Assembly: GCA_016213205.1 (NCBI GenBank)
Contig: JACRAZ010000069.1
Coordinates: 1 to 64,000 of the forward strand
Reading direction: 5' to 3'
From: Burkholderiales bacterium
GTDB taxonomy: Bacteria > Pseudomonadota > Gammaproteobacteria > Burkholderiales > Burkholderiaceae_C
DNA: 64,000 bases
A program made the position numbers and the translations under genes. Below the pieces are notes generated by a model. It saw only the letters and a list, made by a program, of their open reading frames with translations. It made no database searches and had not been told where the DNA came from. Each line of letters begins with the position of its first letter. Positions within the stretch are counted from its first letter, which is position 1. Positions 24,769 to 33,450 of the stretch are shown piece after piece.

Positions 24769-25681
24769 ATGCAGCGTCCTTGTCTCGCCAGTAGTCGGGC
24801 CCCGGCAACGGGCCTGTGCCCGCCGCCGCGTTCTCGGCCATGTGCGCCGCGCGCCGCGTGCCCGGGATCGTGCAGGTCACCGCCGGGTGGCCGAGCACGA
24901 ACTTCAGCAGCACCTGGGCCCAGCTGGCGCAGCCGATCTCGCCGGCCCAGGCCGGCAGTGGCTGCCCCTGCAGCCGGCGCAGCAGGCCACCGCCGCCGAA
25001 GGGCATGTTGACGATCACGGCCACGCCCCGCTCGGCAGCCAGCGGCAGCAGGCGCTGCGCGGCGGCCCGGTCGTCGGCCGCGTAGTTGATCTGCAGGAAA
25101 TCCAGCCGTTCGGCGCGCAGCACCGCCTCCACCTCGGCATGGGCGGCGGCGCTGTAGTGCGTGATGCCGAGGTAGCGGATGCGGCCCTCGGACTGCCAGG
25201 CCCGCAGCGTGGCCAGGTGGCTGCGCCAATCCACCAGGTTGTGGATCTGCATCAGGTCGATGCGGGGTGTGCGCAGCAGCTGCATCGAACGCTGCATCTG
25301 GCGGATGCCCGCGGCCCGGCCCTCGGTCCACACCTTGGTGGCCACGAAGGCCTGCCCGGTGTGCCCGCCGGCGGCCAGCAGCTCGCCGGTGGTTTCTTCG
25401 GCCCGGCCGTACATCGGCGAGCTGTCCACCACCCGGCCACCGGCCTCGAACAGCGCCTTCAGCACCGTGGCCAGCTCGGCATGGCCGGCGCTGCCTGGCG
25501 CCTGGTCGAAGCCTTGCCAGGTGCCGCAGCCGATCACGGGCACGGGTTCGCCGGTGGCGGGAATCGGGCGGGTGTGCATGGCGGGCCTCCTCGGGGCAGC
25601 GGCGGGCACGCCCGGCTGGGCCCGGGCGGCCAGGGGCCCGGCCCAGGCCGGCAGGCTGTGCAGCAGCTGGCGTCGCTTCAT
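24758..25681 (-). CDS. aldo/keto reductase with N-terminal export signal
   Basis: 307-aa (beta/alpha)8 NAD(P)-dependent reductase. Catalytic residues are seen as Asp and Tyr in VVDSSPMYGRAEE, Lys in VATKVW and His in MQIHN. Unusually for the family, the chain begins with a twin-arginine-like leader (MKRRQLLHSLPAWAGPLAARAQP), suggesting export to the periplasm; a later Met near residue 35 (MHTRPIPAT) could give a cytoplasmic form. It is convergent with, and overlaps by 11 nt, the P450 gene. A 20-bp perfect palindrome lies about 50 bp upstream. The substrate is unknown; a link to P450 products is possible but unsupported. Confidence 0.85.
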   Translation of the reverse strand: MKRRQLLHSLPAWAGPLAARAQPGVPAAAPRRPAMHTRPIPATGEPVPVIGCGTWQGFDQAPGSAGHAELATVLKALFEAGGRVVDSSPMYGRAEETTGELLAAGGHTGQAFVATKVWTEGRAAGIRQMQRSMQLLRTPRIDLMQIHNLVDWRSHLATLRAWQSEGRIRYLGITHYSAAAHAEVEAVLRAERLDFLQINYAADDRAAAQRLLPLAAERGVAVIVNMPFGGGGLLRRLQGQPLPAWAGEIGCASWAQVLLKFVLGHPAVTCTIPGTRRAAHMAENAAAGTGPLPGPDYWRDKDAAFTA

Positions 25682-25728
25682 GGCTGCACAGGTTAGGGCC
25701 TCTCGGCCGGCCGCGCAGCGCAAGACCC

Positions 25729-25748
25729 TGGCGACAGCCCTGTCGCCA
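25729..25748. promoter_or_regulatory. perfect 20-bp palindrome TGGCGACAG-CC-CTGTCGCCA
   Basis: A 9+2+9 perfect inverted repeat in the 179-bp gap between the divergent aldo/keto reductase and phospholipase D genes, 48 bp from the reductase start and about 112 bp from the phospholipase start. Since both flanking genes begin here, an operator is likelier than a terminator. The half TGGCGACAG differs from the CGACC site of the nearby two-component cluster. Confidence 0.5.
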
Positions 25749-25860
25749 TCCTGCGGCGCCTGGCGGCACTTCGCGCCCCGATGCCGGCGTTTCGTCGCAG
25801 GCGCCTGGCGCCGCCGCTCCGGTTGGCCAATAGTGCAGCCTGTCACCACCCCCCACCACC

Positions 25861-27468
25861 ATGATCGCCCGCCGCCCCCACCCCCTGCTGTCCGCCCTGT
25901 CCTGGCTGCTGCTCGCGCTGCTGCTGGGCCTGGCCGGCGGCTGCGCCAGCCTGCCCGAACCCGGCCCGCGGCCGGTGTCGGTGGCCCGCGCGCCGGGCGA
26001 GGGCATGCTGGGCCGCCTGGCCGCGGCGCATGCCGCGGCGGCCGCCGAGGTGTCCGCCACCGAGCCGCTCTCCGGCCTGCGCCTGCTGCCCAACGGCGTG
26101 CATGCGCTCGATGCCCGGCTCGCGCTGGTGCAGCGCGCCGAGCACTCGCTGGACGTGCAGTACTACCTGATCCAGCGTGATGACTCCGGCCTGCAGTTCC
26201 TGCGTGCGCTGCGTGATGCCGCGGCGCGCGGCGTGCGCGTGCGCCTGCTGGTGGACGACCTCTACACCGCCGGCGAGCAGGCCTTGTTCGCCGGCCTGGC
26301 CGCGCATCCCAATGTGTCGCTGCGCCTGTACAACCCGCTGCCGGCACGCCAGGGCGGCCTCACCACGCGGCTGCTGCTGTCGCTGCACGAGCGCGAGCGC
26401 ATCAACCACCGCATGCACAACAAGCTGCTGGTGGCCGATGGTGCATTTGCGATCGCGGGTGGCCGCAACATCGGCGACGAGTACTTCATGCGCAGCCGCA
26501 GCGCCAACTTCATCGACATGGACGTGCTGGCCACCGGCCCGGTGGTGGCCGAGCTGGCCGCGGGTTTCGACCGCTACTGGAACAGTGAACGCGCCTGGCC
26601 GATCCAGGCCCTGATGGCCGCCGATGCCGCCGGCGATGACACGCCGCCCAGCCCCGAGGCGCTGCGCGCGGCGTTCGACGAGCAGGTGCGGCAGCTGCCC
26701 CCGCCGGCGCAGGTGACCCTGCTGGACGCACTGGGCCGCGGCAGCCTGGCCGCCGAGCTCGCCCAGGGCCGCCTAACGCTGCACCATGCGCCGGTGCGGG
26801 TGCTGGTCGACGCACCGGACAAGCAGCTCGAGACGCCGGCCGAAAGCGCGCTGGACGCCACGCTGCAGGCCATGCTGGGGGCACGCGAGGAAGTGCTGAT
26901 CGCCTCGCCATATTTCGTGCCCGGCCAGCGCGGGCTGGCCATGCTGCGCCAGGCGCGCGATCACGGCATCCGCATCCGCGTGCTCACGAACTCCATCGCC
27001 GCCACCGACGAGCCCATCGTCTACTGGGGCTATTCGCGTTACCGCACGGCCATGCTCGAGCTGGGCGTCACGATCCACGAACTCAGCCCCGAGCTGGTGC
27101 AGCGCAGTGGCACGCTGGGCGTGTTCGGCGGCTCGGCCGCACGGCTGCATGCCAAGGTGGCCACGATCGACCGGCGCTGGGTGGCACTGGGCTCGCTGAA
27201 CATGGACCCGCGCTCGGCCCGGCTCAACACCGAGCTCGGGCTGCTGATCGACAGCCCCGCGCTGGCCTGGGAGGTGGAGCAGCTGATGCAGCCGCGTGCA
27301 CTGGCCGGCGCCTTCCGGCTCGCGCTGGCGCCTGCGGGCACGCAGCTGCAGTGGCACGCCAGCGCCGGCGGCGAGGAACGGCTGCTGACCGACGAGCCCG
27401 GCGCCGGCTGGCTCACGCGGCTGAAGCTGGGGCTGATGTCCTTGCTGATCAGCGAAGACATGCTCTGA
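25861..27468 (+). CDS. phospholipase D-family lipoprotein (ClsC-like)
   Basis: 535-aa protein with a lipoprotein signal (LGLAGGCASLPEPG; Cys near residue 29) and two HKD catalytic motifs, the first at His186 (HNKLLVADG, followed by GGRNIGDEYF) and the second at His430 (HAKVATIDR, followed by GSLNMDPRS). This matches phospholipase D/cardiolipin synthase proteins of the ClsC/YmdC type, which make cardiolipin from phosphatidylglycerol plus phosphatidylethanolamine or hydrolyse phospholipids. Both active sites are intact. It stands alone, divergent from the aldo/keto reductase. Whether it is a synthase or a nuclease/lipase cannot be told; the lipobox argues for an envelope role. Confidence 0.87.
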   Translation: MIARRPHPLLSALSWLLLALLLGLAGGCASLPEPGPRPVSVARAPGEGMLGRLAAAHAAAAAEVSATEPLSGLRLLPNGVHALDARLALVQRAEHSLDVQYYLIQRDDSGLQFLRALRDAAARGVRVRLLVDDLYTAGEQALFAGLAAHPNVSLRLYNPLPARQGGLTTRLLLSLHERERINHRMHNKLLVADGAFAIAGGRNIGDEYFMRSRSANFIDMDVLATGPVVAELAAGFDRYWNSERAWPIQALMAADAAGDDTPPSPEALRAAFDEQVRQLPPPAQVTLLDALGRGSLAAELAQGRLTLHHAPVRVLVDAPDKQLETPAESALDATLQAMLGAREEVLIASPYFVPGQRGLAMLRQARDHGIRIRVLTNSIAATDEPIVYWGYSRYRTAMLELGVTIHELSPELVQRSGTLGVFGGSAARLHAKVATIDRRWVALGSLNMDPRSARLNTELGLLIDSPALAWEVEQLMQPRALAGAFRLALAPAGTQLQWHASAGGEERLLTDEPGAGWLTRLKLGLMSLLISEDML

Positions 27469-27606
27469 TCCAACGGCCGCGCTGGAACCGGGCCGTGGGC
27501 CGGGCCGGGGGCTCCCGGGTTTACAGGGGCGGGGGGGCTGGCTAGCATGGCCGGGCACTTGCGTGCCGCCCTCGCGCCATCCTGCGCGACCGCACCCACC
27601 GCCTCC

Positions 27607-29268
27607 ATGTCCGATCGACACTTCGCCCACTGGCCCGCCCACGCACCCCGCCACCTCTGGGTGCCCGAAACCAACCTGTACCGCAACGTCGAGGTCTCGG
27701 CGATGCGCTTTCCGGGCAAGCCGCTCGCGATCTTCTACGACACGCCCATCACCTACGGCCAGTTCCAGCGCGAGACCGAGCACCTGGCGGGCTACCTGCA
27801 GCAGCGCTGCGGCGTGCGCAAGGGCGACCGGGTGCTGCTGTACATGCAGAACAGCCCCCAGTTCATGCTGGCCTACTACGCCATCCTGCGGGCCGATGCG
27901 GTGGTGGTGCCGGTGAACCCGATGAACCTGACCGGCGAGCTGCGGCACTACGTCAGCGATGCCGGCGCGCGGGTGGCGTTCTGTTCACAAGAACTGCTGT
28001 CCCGCATGCAGCCCTTGCTGGCCGAAGGCCTGGCACACATCGTCGTGGCCACCTACAGCGACTACCTCCAGGTGGACACCGACCTGAACGTGCCCGATTT
28101 CATCCGGGCACCGCGTGTGCCGCTGGGTGAGGCCGGCCTGGTGGCCTGGGCGGATGCACTGGCCGAGGCGCTGCCCCCGGGGCCGCTCACCGCCGGCCCG
28201 GACGACCTGGCTGTGATGCCCTACACCTCGGGCACCACCGGCCACCCGAAAGGCTGCATGCACACGCACCGCACCACCATGTTCAACACCGTGGCCGGCG
28301 GCGTGTGGGGCCAGGCCAACCAGGGCAGCGTGAGCCTGGCGGTGCTGCCGATGTTCCATGTCACCGGCATGCAGGCCAACCTCAACGGCACCATCTACGG
28401 CGGCTCCACCGTGGTGCTGCTGCCGCGCTGGGACCGCGACGCCGCCGCCACCTGCGTGCAGCGCTACCGCATCACCGGCTTCGGCCTGATCACCGCGATG
28501 ATGGTCGACTTCCTCAGCAACCCGCGCCTGGGCGAATACGACCTGAGCAGCCTGCGCCGCATCGGCGGCGGCGGCGCGGCCATGCCGCGCGCGCTGGCGC
28601 TGGAGGCCGAGCGCCGCTTCGGCCTGAAGTACGCCGAAGGTTATGGCATGTCCGAGACCATGGCCGCCACCCACGCCAACCCGCCGGAACGCCCGAAGGA
28701 GCAATGCCTGGGCATCCCGATCTTCGATGTGGACGCCCGCGTGGTGAACCCCGACACCCTGCAGGAACTGCCGCCGGGCGAGACGGGCGAGATCATCGTT
28801 CACGGCCCGCAGGTGATGCTGGGCTACTGGAACCAGCCCGAGGCCACGGCCGAGAGCTTTGTCGAGATCGACGGCAAACGCTTCCTGCGCACCGGCGACC
28901 TGGCGCAGACCGACGACGAGGGCTACTTCTTCTTCGTCGACCGGCTCAAGCGCATGATCAATGCCGCCGGCTTCAAGGTGTGGCCGGCCGAGGTGGAGGC
29001 CATCCTGTACCAGCACCCCGCGGTGCAGGAGGCCTGCGTCATCGCCGCGCAGGATGCGCGCCGCGGCGAGACGGTGAAGGCCGTGATCGTGCTCAAGCCC
29101 GGCCAGGCCGGCCAGGTCTCCGAGCAGCAGATCGTCGAGTGGGCCCACGCGAACATGGCCGCCTACAAGAGCCCGCGCATCGTCGAATTCGCGCAGAGCC
29201 TGCCACGCTCGGGCACCGGCAAGGTGATGTGGCGCGAACTGCAGCAGCGCGAGAACGCCGCCCCCTGA
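27607..29268 (+). CDS. AMP-binding acyl-CoA synthetase (medium/long-chain type)
   Basis: 553-aa adenylate-forming ligase that activates a carboxylic acid with ATP and joins it to CoA. Signature motifs: YTSGTTGHPKG (Ser208 region, P-loop), YGMSETMA, TGDLAQTDDEGYFFFVDRLKRMI (hinge), and the C-terminal catalytic Lys in RSGTGKVMWREL. The start MSDRHFAHW was chosen over an upstream ATG because the preceding 20 codons lack family character. The sequence fits long-chain-fatty-acid or related acyl ligases. It is monocistronic, with no beta-oxidation genes beside it, so the substrate stays open. Confidence 0.9.
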   Translation: MSDRHFAHWPAHAPRHLWVPETNLYRNVEVSAMRFPGKPLAIFYDTPITYGQFQRETEHLAGYLQQRCGVRKGDRVLLYMQNSPQFMLAYYAILRADAVVVPVNPMNLTGELRHYVSDAGARVAFCSQELLSRMQPLLAEGLAHIVVATYSDYLQVDTDLNVPDFIRAPRVPLGEAGLVAWADALAEALPPGPLTAGPDDLAVMPYTSGTTGHPKGCMHTHRTTMFNTVAGGVWGQANQGSVSLAVLPMFHVTGMQANLNGTIYGGSTVVLLPRWDRDAAATCVQRYRITGFGLITAMMVDFLSNPRLGEYDLSSLRRIGGGGAAMPRALALEAERRFGLKYAEGYGMSETMAATHANPPERPKEQCLGIPIFDVDARVVNPDTLQELPPGETGEIIVHGPQVMLGYWNQPEATAESFVEIDGKRFLRTGDLAQTDDEGYFFFVDRLKRMINAAGFKVWPAEVEAILYQHPAVQEACVIAAQDARRGETVKAVIVLKPGQAGQVSEQQIVEWAHANMAAYKSPRIVEFAQSLPRSGTGKVMWRELQQRENAAP

Positions 29269-29678
29269 ACCTGCCGGCGCCGGCGCGCCGCGCGCAGGCT
29301 GCTTCGACACCGCGGCATGCTGCGCCGCACCATGCCTGGCCGCGCGTCGCCGCACCGCGCGGCCCGCCCCGGGCCGCGCCCGGCACCATTGCGTGCATTC
29401 CAATGCGCGCCAAGCACCGGAAGTTCCTCGGTGTAAACCCTCTCAGAGAGGGCATACCCAATCTTCTAAAGGCGCCGCGGGGACAGTTCGATGACGGGTT
29501 GCCCCTGATTGTTCGGGCCCCGAGTGCGCGCGATCATGCCTGCAGTTTAGAAAAGTCAGTATGGCAAAAACGGTGCACCGGCGTCCCGCCGCACCGGCCA
29601 GCCCGCGCAAGGAGACAGCGCCCGTGTTCCCCACTTCGTATCGCCGGCACGCCAACGTGGCGCGCTGCCACCACTGAC
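29269..29678. other. 410-bp intergenic region before the Opp/Dpp operon
   Basis: No gene fits here. The first half is GC-rich with arginine-rich false frames. From about 29420 base composition shifts to AT-richer DNA with a hairpin at 29438-29452 (CCCTCT-CAG-AGAGGG, extendable by GGTGT with ATACC). TGGCA-N7-GGTGCA-like sequence at 29562-29577 has GG and GC spaced by 10 bases, as in sigma54 promoters. This is probably the promoter and leader of the peptide-type ABC operon that starts at 29679. Confidence 0.5.
29438..29452 (+). promoter_or_regulatory. leader hairpin CCCTCT-CAG-AGAGGG
   Basis: A perfect 6-bp stem with a 3-nt loop, extended beyond a small internal loop by GGTGT (29430-29434) pairing with ATACC. 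It has no T-run after it, so it is not a classical terminator for the upstream ligase gene. It could be an operator for the Opp/Dpp operon about 230 bp downstream or part of an RNA leader. Confidence 0.35.
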
Positions 29679-30635
29679 ATGGGCGCCTACGTCCTGCGGC
29701 GCGTGCTCGCCCTGATCCCGACCATGCTGATCGGCAGCATGATCGTCTTCGGCGCCGTGCGCCTGGTGCCGGGCGACGTGATCGACCTGATGCTCGCGCA
29801 GCACGACGTGAGCGACGACGCCCAGGCCCGCGAGAAGCTGATCCACGCCCTCGGCCTGGACGGCCCGGTGTGGCAGCAGTACCTGCGCTGGCTCGGCAGC
29901 ATCGTGCTGCGCGGCGACCTCGGCACCTCGCTGTGGCAGCAGTCGGCCGTCACGCACGACCTGGCCCAGCGCCTGCCGGTGAGCTTCGAGCTCGGCCTGA
30001 TCGCGATGATCATCGCGCTGCTGCTGGCGCTGCCGATCGGCATCTACTCGGCCATCCGGCAGGACACCTGGGGCGACTTCGTCGCACGCTCGTTCTCGAT
30101 CCTGATGCTCGCGGTGCCCAGCTTCTGGGTGGGCACCATGGTGATGGTGTTCCCGGCGCTGTGGTGGGGCTGGTCGCCCGAGGTGAACTACGTGCCCTTC
30201 AGCGAAGACCCGTGGCAGAACCTCAAGCAGATGCTGCTGCCGGCCACGGTGCTGGGCATGGGCCTGTCGGCCATCACGATGCGGCTGACCCGCACGATGG
30301 CGCTCGAGGTGCTGCGCCAGGACTACATCCGCACCGCCTGGGCCAAGGGCCTCTCGGAGCCGATGGTGGTGATGCGCCACATGCTGCGCAACGCGCTGAT
30401 CCCGGTGGTCACCGTGGTCGGCCTGCAGGCTCCGCTGCTGATCGGTGGCGCCATCGTCATCGAGCAGATCTTCGTGATTCCCGGCATGGGCATGCTGCTG
30501 CTCGACGCCGTGAACCAGCGTGACTACCCCGTGATCACCGGCGTGTTCCTCGTCGTCGGCGTGTCGGTGATGGTCATCAACCTGTTGGTCGACCTGAGCT
30601 ACGGCCTGCTCGACCCGCGTGTGAGGCACCGCTGA
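29679..30635 (+). CDS. ABC transporter permease (DppB/OppB type)
   Basis: First permease of a peptide/opine/nickel-family importer, 318 aa. It starts with the family's typical MGAYVLRRVLALIPTMLIGS, has six membrane segments, a RLVPGD motif, and the EAA-like loop around LEVLRQDYIRTAWAKGLSE, the ATPase contact. The ATG was chosen because it gives the classic DppB N-terminus; the open frame extends far upstream without homology. The stop overlaps the next start by 1 nt (TGATG). First gene of a complete five-gene transporter (B, C, A, D, F order). The substrate is unknown; the family covers peptides, glycosides and other solutes. Confidence 0.92.
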   Translation: MGAYVLRRVLALIPTMLIGSMIVFGAVRLVPGDVIDLMLAQHDVSDDAQAREKLIHALGLDGPVWQQYLRWLGSIVLRGDLGTSLWQQSAVTHDLAQRLPVSFELGLIAMIIALLLALPIGIYSAIRQDTWGDFVARSFSILMLAVPSFWVGTMVMVFPALWWGWSPEVNYVPFSEDPWQNLKQMLLPATVLGMGLSAITMRLTRTMALEVLRQDYIRTAWAKGLSEPMVVMRHMLRNALIPVVTVVGLQAPLLIGGAIVIEQIFVIPGMGMLLLDAVNQRDYPVITGVFLVVGVSVMVINLLVDLSYGLLDPRVRHR

Positions 30636-31534
30636 TGAGCCAAGCCATTCCCGTGAACACCGCCGCCGCGGCCGCCCGCCGGCCGAACCCGCTGTGGCGC
30701 CTGGTGCGCAAGCTGTTCACCGAAAAGCCGCTCGGCGCCTTCGGTGCGGTGGTGTTCGTGCTGTTCCTCGTGTGCGGCGTCTTCGCCGACGTGCTGGCGC
30801 CCTTCGGCTACAACGACATCGACCCCACCCGCCGCCTCGAGGCCCCCTCCTGGAGCGCGCCCTTCGGCACCGACAACCTCGGCCGCGACGTGCTCTCGCG
30901 CTGCATCTACGGGGCGCAGCTGTCGGTGATCATCGGCTTCTCGGGCGCGGCGCTGGCCACGCTGATCTCGGTGCTCATCGGCATCATCAGCGGCTACCTC
31001 GGCGGCCGCTTCGACATGATCATCCAGCGCTTCGTCGACGCGTGGATGAGCTTCCCCGACCTGGTGATCCTGATCGTCGTGGTCTCGGTGCTGGGTCCGG
31101 GCATGCCGCAGATCATCGGCACGCTGGGCTTGCTGCTGGGCATCGGCGGCTCGCGCATCGTGCGCAGCGCGGTGGTCTCGGTGCGCGAGCACATGTACGT
31201 GCATGCGGCGCAATCGATCGGTGCCTCCACGCTGCGCATCCTGTGGCGCCACATCCTGCCCAACGTGCTGCCGCCCATCATCGTGCTGTTCACCACCCGG
31301 GTGGGCACGGTGATCCTGGCCGAATCGGGCCTGTCCTTCCTGGGCCTGGGCGTGCCGCCGCCGGCGCCCACCTGGGGCGGCATGCTCTCGGGCAGCGGCC
31401 GCACCTTCATGTTCCAGGGCCCCTGGCTGGCGCTGGCGCCGGGCCTGTGCCTCACGCTCGTCGTGTACGCCACCAACGTGTTCGGCGACGCGCTGCGCGA
31501 CCTGCTCGATCCGCGCATGCGCGGCTCACGCTGA
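30635..31534 (+). CDS. ABC transporter permease (DppC/OppC type)
   Basis: Second permease, 299 aa. It has the N-terminal cytoplasmic extension and first helix typical of OppC proteins, then FGTDNLGRDVLSRCIYGAQLS, the OppC signature, and the ATPase-contact loop around VREHMYVHAAQSIGAS...RILWRHILPN. It starts on the last base of dppB-like stop (TGATG), implying translational coupling. It pairs with the preceding permease to form the channel. Nothing odd is seen. Confidence 0.92.
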   Translation: MSQAIPVNTAAAAARRPNPLWRLVRKLFTEKPLGAFGAVVFVLFLVCGVFADVLAPFGYNDIDPTRRLEAPSWSAPFGTDNLGRDVLSRCIYGAQLSVIIGFSGAALATLISVLIGIISGYLGGRFDMIIQRFVDAWMSFPDLVILIVVVSVLGPGMPQIIGTLGLLLGIGGSRIVRSAVVSVREHMYVHAAQSIGASTLRILWRHILPNVLPPIIVLFTTRVGTVILAESGLSFLGLGVPPPAPTWGGMLSGSGRTFMFQGPWLALAPGLCLTLVVYATNVFGDALRDLLDPRMRGSR

Positions 31535-31590
31535 CTTCCCGACTCACCCCAAACGCCTGCATGCCTGCAGCACATCCCCAAGGAGACACC

Positions 31591-33300
31591 ATGCCACTCT
31601 TGAGACGCGTCGCATTGGCTGCCGGCCTCGCCCTGGCGCTCGGCCCCGCCCTCGTCCAGGCCCAGCCCAAGGCCGCGGCCGAGAAGCCGCAGTACGGCGG
31701 CAGCCTGAACATCGGCAACGTGTACGTCACGGTGTCGCCGCTGTCGCCCGACACGGCCGACTGGGCCTGGAAGATCAACCAGGACACCGGCCTCGCCTAC
31801 GAGCAGCTGTTCGCGGCCGACCTCTCCAAATCGGTGCGCAACGGCGGCAAGCACCCCTTCATCTCCGATGCCTGGCTGGCCCCCGACTCCCTGCGCGGCG
31901 AGCTGGCCGAGAGCTGGAAGCTCTCGCCCGACGGCCTGCGCCTGGACGTCACGCTGCGCAAGGGCATCATGTTCCCGGCCAAGCCCGGCGTGATGGAAGC
32001 GCGCGAGCTCACCGCGGAAGACGTGATCTACAGCTACAACCGCGTCAACGCCAGCCCGAAGAAGATCCCGGGCTACTTCGACCACATCGCCAAGATCGAG
32101 GCCACCGGCAAGCACACGCTGGTGTTCACCTTCAAGCAGTACAACGCCGAGTGGGACTACCGCTTCGGCTGGGGCTACTACTCGGCCATCGTGCCCAAGG
32201 AAGTGCAGGAGACGAAGGCCAAGGACTGGAAGTCGATCAACGGCACCGGGCCGTTCATGATCCAGGACTACGTGCAGAGCAACTCGATGACCTGGACCAA
32301 GAATCCGGGCTACTGGGACAGCGAGAAGATCGGCGGCCAGAGCTACAAGCTGCCCTTCGTCGACAAGATCACCTACCGCTACATCAAGGACGAGACCACC
32401 TTCATCACCGCGCTGCGCACCGGCAAGCTCGACCTGCTCGAGGCCGTGCGCTGGAGCCACGTCGAGGAGATGAAGAAGAGCGCGCCCAAGATCCAGTGGA
32501 ACAAGTACCTGGCCAACGGCGGCCAGTTCATCGCGCTGCGCAACGACACCAAGCCCTTCGACGACATCCGCGTGCGCCGGGCGCTCAACATGGCGGTGGA
32601 CAAGAACGCCATCATCAAGAGCTACTACGGCGGCAACGCCGAGATGCTGGCCTACCCGATGCACCCGAACTACACCGGGTACTACGAGCCGCTGAAGGAC
32701 ATGCCCGATTCGGTGAAGGAGCTCTTCACCTTCAACCCGGCCAAGGCCAAGGCCCTGCTGGCCGAGGCGGGTTATGCGAACGGCTTCACCTTCAAGGTGC
32801 AGACCAGCAGCTCCAGCGTCGAGGGTGACCTGCTCACCATGGTGGCCGCCTACCTGGCCAAGGTGGGCGTGAAGATGGAGATCGAGACGCTGGAATACGG
32901 CGCCTACCTCTCGGCCATGATCAAGAAGACCAACGCGCCGGGCTACTTCATGTTCCTGGGCCACACCAACCCGACGACGGCCTTGCGCAAGACCTTCGTG
33001 AAGGGCCAGCTGTGGAACCCCGCGCAGTTCGGCGACCCCGAGATCGACAAGAAGATGACCGAGGTCTATGCCGAGCCCGACGAGCGTGTCCGCCAGATCA
33101 AGGTGCGCCTGATGACGCGCGACATCCTCGACCGCGCAGTGCACCTGTGGCTGCCCACCGCCTATGTCTACACCGGCTACTGGCCGTGGGTGAAGAACTA
33201 CGGCGGCGAGCTGCGTGCCGGCGCCGAGCGGCCGGGCCCGATCCACGCCCGCATCTGGGTGGATCAGGAGCTCAAGAAGAAGATGGGGTTCGGCAACTGA
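31591..33300 (+). CDS. ABC transporter substrate-binding protein (SBP family 5)
   Basis: Periplasmic binding protein of 569 aa with a Sec signal (RRVALAAGLALALGPALVQAQ, cut near residue 25). It carries the family-5 pattern: LAESWKLSPDGLRLDVTLRKGIMF, ELTAEDVIYSYNRV, a central VRRALNMAVDKNAII block and TAYVYTGYWPWVKNY near the end. AAGGAGA precedes the ATG. The length (569 aa) is slightly above that of DppA (about 535 aa). Family-5 proteins bind peptides, oligosaccharides, opines or nickel; the ligand cannot be read from sequence. Copy 2 of the structured repeat follows at once, before the ATPase genes. Confidence 0.9.
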   Translation: MPLLRRVALAAGLALALGPALVQAQPKAAAEKPQYGGSLNIGNVYVTVSPLSPDTADWAWKINQDTGLAYEQLFAADLSKSVRNGGKHPFISDAWLAPDSLRGELAESWKLSPDGLRLDVTLRKGIMFPAKPGVMEARELTAEDVIYSYNRVNASPKKIPGYFDHIAKIEATGKHTLVFTFKQYNAEWDYRFGWGYYSAIVPKEVQETKAKDWKSINGTGPFMIQDYVQSNSMTWTKNPGYWDSEKIGGQSYKLPFVDKITYRYIKDETTFITALRTGKLDLLEAVRWSHVEEMKKSAPKIQWNKYLANGGQFIALRNDTKPFDDIRVRRALNMAVDKNAIIKSYYGGNAEMLAYPMHPNYTGYYEPLKDMPDSVKELFTFNPAKAKALLAEAGYANGFTFKVQTSSSSVEGDLLTMVAAYLAKVGVKMEIETLEYGAYLSAMIKKTNAPGYFMFLGHTNPTTALRKTFVKGQLWNPAQFGDPEIDKKMTEVYAEPDERVRQIKVRLMTRDILDRAVHLWLPTAYVYTGYWPWVKNYGGELRAGAERPGPIHARIWVDQELKKKMGFGN

Positions 33301-33303
33301 CGG

Positions 33304-33430
33304 CCCCGGCCGCCTGGCGGCCGCCCCCGAGGGGCTACCCGACCGGACCGGGAAACCCGGATCCGGTCGGGCAGCTCCGATCAAGATCGCGTTCCCCTGG
33401 TCGCCTGCGGCGACCTGTCCCCTCCGGGGG
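33304..33430. repeat. structured intergenic repeat, copy 2
   Basis: Second copy of the element at 2002-2130, in the same orientation on the + strand. The left hairpin GGCCGCC-T-GGCGGCC is identical. The central hairpin (33338-33371) is fully paired here: CCCGACCGGA with TCCGGTCGGG around the CCGGG-AAA-CCCGG tip. The right stem reads GGTCGCC-TGC-GGCGACC, where copy 1 has GGCCGCC/GGCGGCC, a T-A for C-G exchange on both arms. It lies between the binding-protein stop and the first ATPase start. Confidence 0.8.
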
Positions 33431-33450
33431 CCTGCACCGAGCACCATCGC

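Noticed and set aside
29430..29480. Hairpin before the Opp/Dpp operon as a known riboswitch
   Set aside because: I could not match it to the conserved core of any riboswitch class that I know, so it is listed only as a leader hairpin.
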